Part shown: positions 3,679 to 5,312 of the stretch, in pieces
Layout: each line of letters starts with the position of its first letter
Numbering within the stretch: position 1 is the first letter of the stretch
Source: Bacteroidota bacterium
GTDB lineage: Bacteria > Zhuqueibacterota > JdFR-76 > DREG01
Direction: 5' to 3'
Assembly (NCBI GenBank): GCA_030624545.1
Contig: JAUXJX010000175.1
Span: forward strand, 1 to 5,312
DNA: 5,312 nt
The notes under the pieces: generated by a model
The model's database searches: none
Seen by the model: the letters and a program-made list of their open reading frames with translations, nothing else
What the model was told of the DNA's origin: nothing
Translations under genes and position numbers: made by a program

Positions 3679-5312
3679 AAAAGATCGGCCTGACAAAGCT
3701 TCTACTCTTGCTTCTCTGTTCGGCTGCGTCGGCGCAGTCTGTTGGTGATTGTCTCGACTGCCATGAGGACAATTCGCTGACAATGGAGAAGAGCGGCAAG
3801 GAGATTGCGCTTTTCATAGACCTGGAGAATTATAAAGGCTCCCCTCATGATCAATTGACCTGCGTCGAATGCCACACGGGTTTTGATCCGGATGAAGACC
3901 CCCATAAGGAGGTAATCACACCGGTTGATTGCGCTGCTTGTCACGCGGAAGCTCATGGCAATTTCGGGAAGAGTAAACATGCGGCCGAGATATCCTGTGT
4001 CTCATGCCATGAAAACGTTCACTCGTCTCAGCAGAAATGGGTTATACTTCTGGAATGCCAAAGCTGCCACCCGGGTGCTGCAGGCGATTTGAAACAAAGT
4101 GTTCACTCCAAAAACGGGGCCGGCCCCAACTGTGTTAGCTGCCATTCCTTCCACGAGGTGCAAGTGGCAGGGTCCGACAATTGCCTGGTCTGCCACGGCG
4201 AAAAAGAATTTGTGCATGAAAACATCGTCCATGAAGATTTGGAATTTGTTGTCGCGTACCGCGAGAGCATTCATGGGGAATTGATTGAGTGCAGCGATTG
4301 TCACTCGGGCCATTTGATCCTTCCGGCCAGTGCAGAGCATTCAGCAGTGGCTAGAGGGAACATTGTCAATACGTGCGCAAATTGCCATGATGAGATTGCC
4401 GAAGCCTACTCCAATTCTGAGCATGGCAAGGCGTTCCAACCCGAATTGCCCGACGCGCCGACTTGCACGGATTGTCACGGCGAACACGACATCCACCAGA
4501 TTACCGACAGCCGCTCCAAGGTGAGCCGCCAGCACGAAATTGAAGCTTGTCAGAAATGCCATTTGGACAGTCCCGACGTACGGGAGAGGATGACCCATTC
4601 CTCGGCTTTTATTTCGTCTTATGCGAATAGTATTCACGGCCGGGCCATCGAGGCCGGTAATCTCGATGCTGCCGTGTGCAGCGATTGTCACGGCGGTCAT
4701 GAGGAGATGAAAGGGACCAATCCGAACTCCAGGGTCAACAAGTTCAACATTACGGCCACTTGTGGAAACTGCCATGAGGAAATCACGGCTGAATTCAAAC
4801 AGAGTATACATGGCACCGCACTTGCGGACGGTATTGGAGATGCCCCCACCTGTACCGATTGTCATGGCGAACACAACATCATCGAGCATGAACGGGCTGA
4901 ATCTCCGGTGGCGCCGCAGAATGTCTCGCAGCAGGTCTGCGGTCCCTGTCACAGCTCGGTGAAATTATCCGAGAAATACGGATTTCCTTCTGACAAATAC
5001 GCCGCCTACGTCGATAGCTATCACGGTCTGGCTGTGAACTTTGGCTCGGTTGAAGCTGCCAACTGTGCCAGTTGCCATGGGATTCACGACATTCTGCCCA
5101 TTTCCGACTCTCGTTCCAGAGTGAACCCGGCCAATCTCGCTGAAACCTGCGGAGAATGCCACCCGGGAGCAAATGAGAATTTCGCCAAGGGGAAGGTTCA
5201 TGTCATTAGCGCTCCGGGAGGAGACAAGCTCATATACTGGATTTCCAGTATTTACATCTTCTTGATTGTTGCAACAATAGGCTCAATGACAATTTACAAT
5301 GCAGTGGATTGG
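3675..5312 (+). CDS. Large multiheme c-type cytochrome (17 CxxCH seen) running into a membrane domain; 3' truncated by window
   Basis: The visible 546 residues begin with a secretion signal (KK, then a leucine-rich core, ASA/Q cleavage near 20). A periplasmic domain follows with 17 CxxCH motifs at residues 26, 63, 86, 108, 128, 153, 170, 206, 234, 264, 292, 335, 363, 393, 422, 464 and 492. After the first motif the protein is eight di-heme modules, each opened by [Y/F/L]-x-x-S-x-H with the histidine at 58, 102, 144, 200, 250, 321, 379 and 450. Residues about 519-541 form a transmembrane helix, and the frame stays open to the edge. Layout and the YNAVDW end suggest a C-terminal cytochrome b-like quinone-reactive domain, as in CbcL-type fusions; this is inference. 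The start is GTG at 3675, the first in-frame start after TGA 3657-3659. The ribosome site is weak (GATGAG region). It is divergent from the quinol oxidoreductase operon. Confidence 0.88.
   Translation, partial: MKKIGLTKLLLLLLCSAASAQSVGDCLDCHEDNSLTMEKSGKEIALFIDLENYKGSPHDQLTCVECHTGFDPDEDPHKEVITPVDCAACHAEAHGNFGKSKHAAEISCVSCHENVHSSQQKWVILLECQSCHPGAAGDLKQSVHSKNGAGPNCVSCHSFHEVQVAGSDNCLVCHGEKEFVHENIVHEDLEFVVAYRESIHGELIECSDCHSGHLILPASAEHSAVARGNIVNTCANCHDEIAEAYSNSEHGKAFQPELPDAPTCTDCHGEHDIHQITDSRSKVSRQHEIEACQKCHLDSPDVRERMTHSSAFISSYANSIHGRAIEAGNLDAAVCSDCHGGHEEMKGTNPNSRVNKFNITATCGNCHEEITAEFKQSIHGTALADGIGDAPTCTDCHGEHNIIEHERAESPVAPQNVSQQVCGPCHSSVKLSEKYGFPSDKYAAYVDSYHGLAVNFGSVEAANCASCHGIHDILPISDSRSRVNPANLAETCGECHPGANENFAKGKVHVISAPGGDKLIYWISSIYIFLIVATIGSMTIYNAVDW

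Noticed and set aside
3715..3725. Lipoprotein lipobox at Cys15 of the large cytochrome
   Set aside because: The residues before the cysteine are all leucine, so the small residue expected at -1 is absent. The ASA/Q signal peptidase I site fits better.
4341..4952. 203-codon minus-strand open frame opposite the large cytochrome
   Set aside because: The plus strand there has continuous CxxCH modules. The antisense frame is a by-product of repeated TGC/TGT-CAC/CAT codons and carries no recognisable domain. The other antisense frames between 3545 and 5201 are rejected for the same reason.
1..5312. tRNA, rRNA, CRISPR array, insertion sequence or integrase
   Set aside because: I found no cloverleaf-like segment, no regularly spaced repeat-spacer array and no transposase- or integrase-like frame on either strand. 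The repeats in the cytochrome gene are protein modules.

Overview
The window comes from a Gram-negative bacterium with an anaerobic or mixed respiratory lifestyle that relies on many multiheme c-type cytochromes. This is inferred from gene content alone: 25 CxxCH heme-binding motifs occur in two proteins, alongside a Tat-exported four-cluster ferredoxin and a NrfD-type membrane protein. Metal-, sulfur- and syntrophy-associated lineages (Desulfobacterota/Geobacter-like, Zixibacteria-like and others) carry such gene sets. The sequence does not let me name the taxon.

Layout. Bases 1-163 are a short A+T-rich stretch that may hold the last 13 codons of a rightward gene entering from the left. Bases 164-2916 are a tightly coupled leftward operon of three genes, read from right to left: a membrane-anchored octaheme cytochrome c, a Tat-exported 4x[4Fe-4S] protein, and a NrfD/PsrC-type integral membrane quinol-interacting subunit. 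The first two genes overlap by 4 bases (ATGA). The second and third abut with no gap, and the third starts at TTG. Bases 2917-3674 are a 758-base divergent intergenic region. It holds two candidate sigma-54 (-24/-12) promoters, one facing each way, an inverted repeat about 90 bases upstream of each predicted start site, a 10-base direct repeat, and what looks like the wreck of an older small gene. Bases 3675-5312 are the first 546 codons of a rightward gene for a very large multiheme cytochrome, cut by the window edge.

How the parts fit. Octaheme c + Fe-S + NrfD, without a molybdopterin catalytic subunit, is the subunit set of membrane quinol:cytochrome oxidoreductases related to Alternative Complex III, Qrc and the Cbc-type complexes of Geobacter. 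Electrons would pass between menaquinol at NrfD, the Fe-S wire and the periplasmic hemes. The divergent gene encodes a secreted 17-heme domain followed by the first transmembrane helix of what is probably a cytochrome b-like membrane domain, an architecture reminiscent of CbcL-type quinone oxidoreductases. The locus therefore looks like a pair of alternative quinone-to-periplasm electron exits, perhaps co-regulated through sigma-54.

The most notable observation is the regular build of the 17-heme protein: one leading heme motif, then eight consecutive di-heme modules, each opened by [Y/F/L]-x-x-S-x-H.
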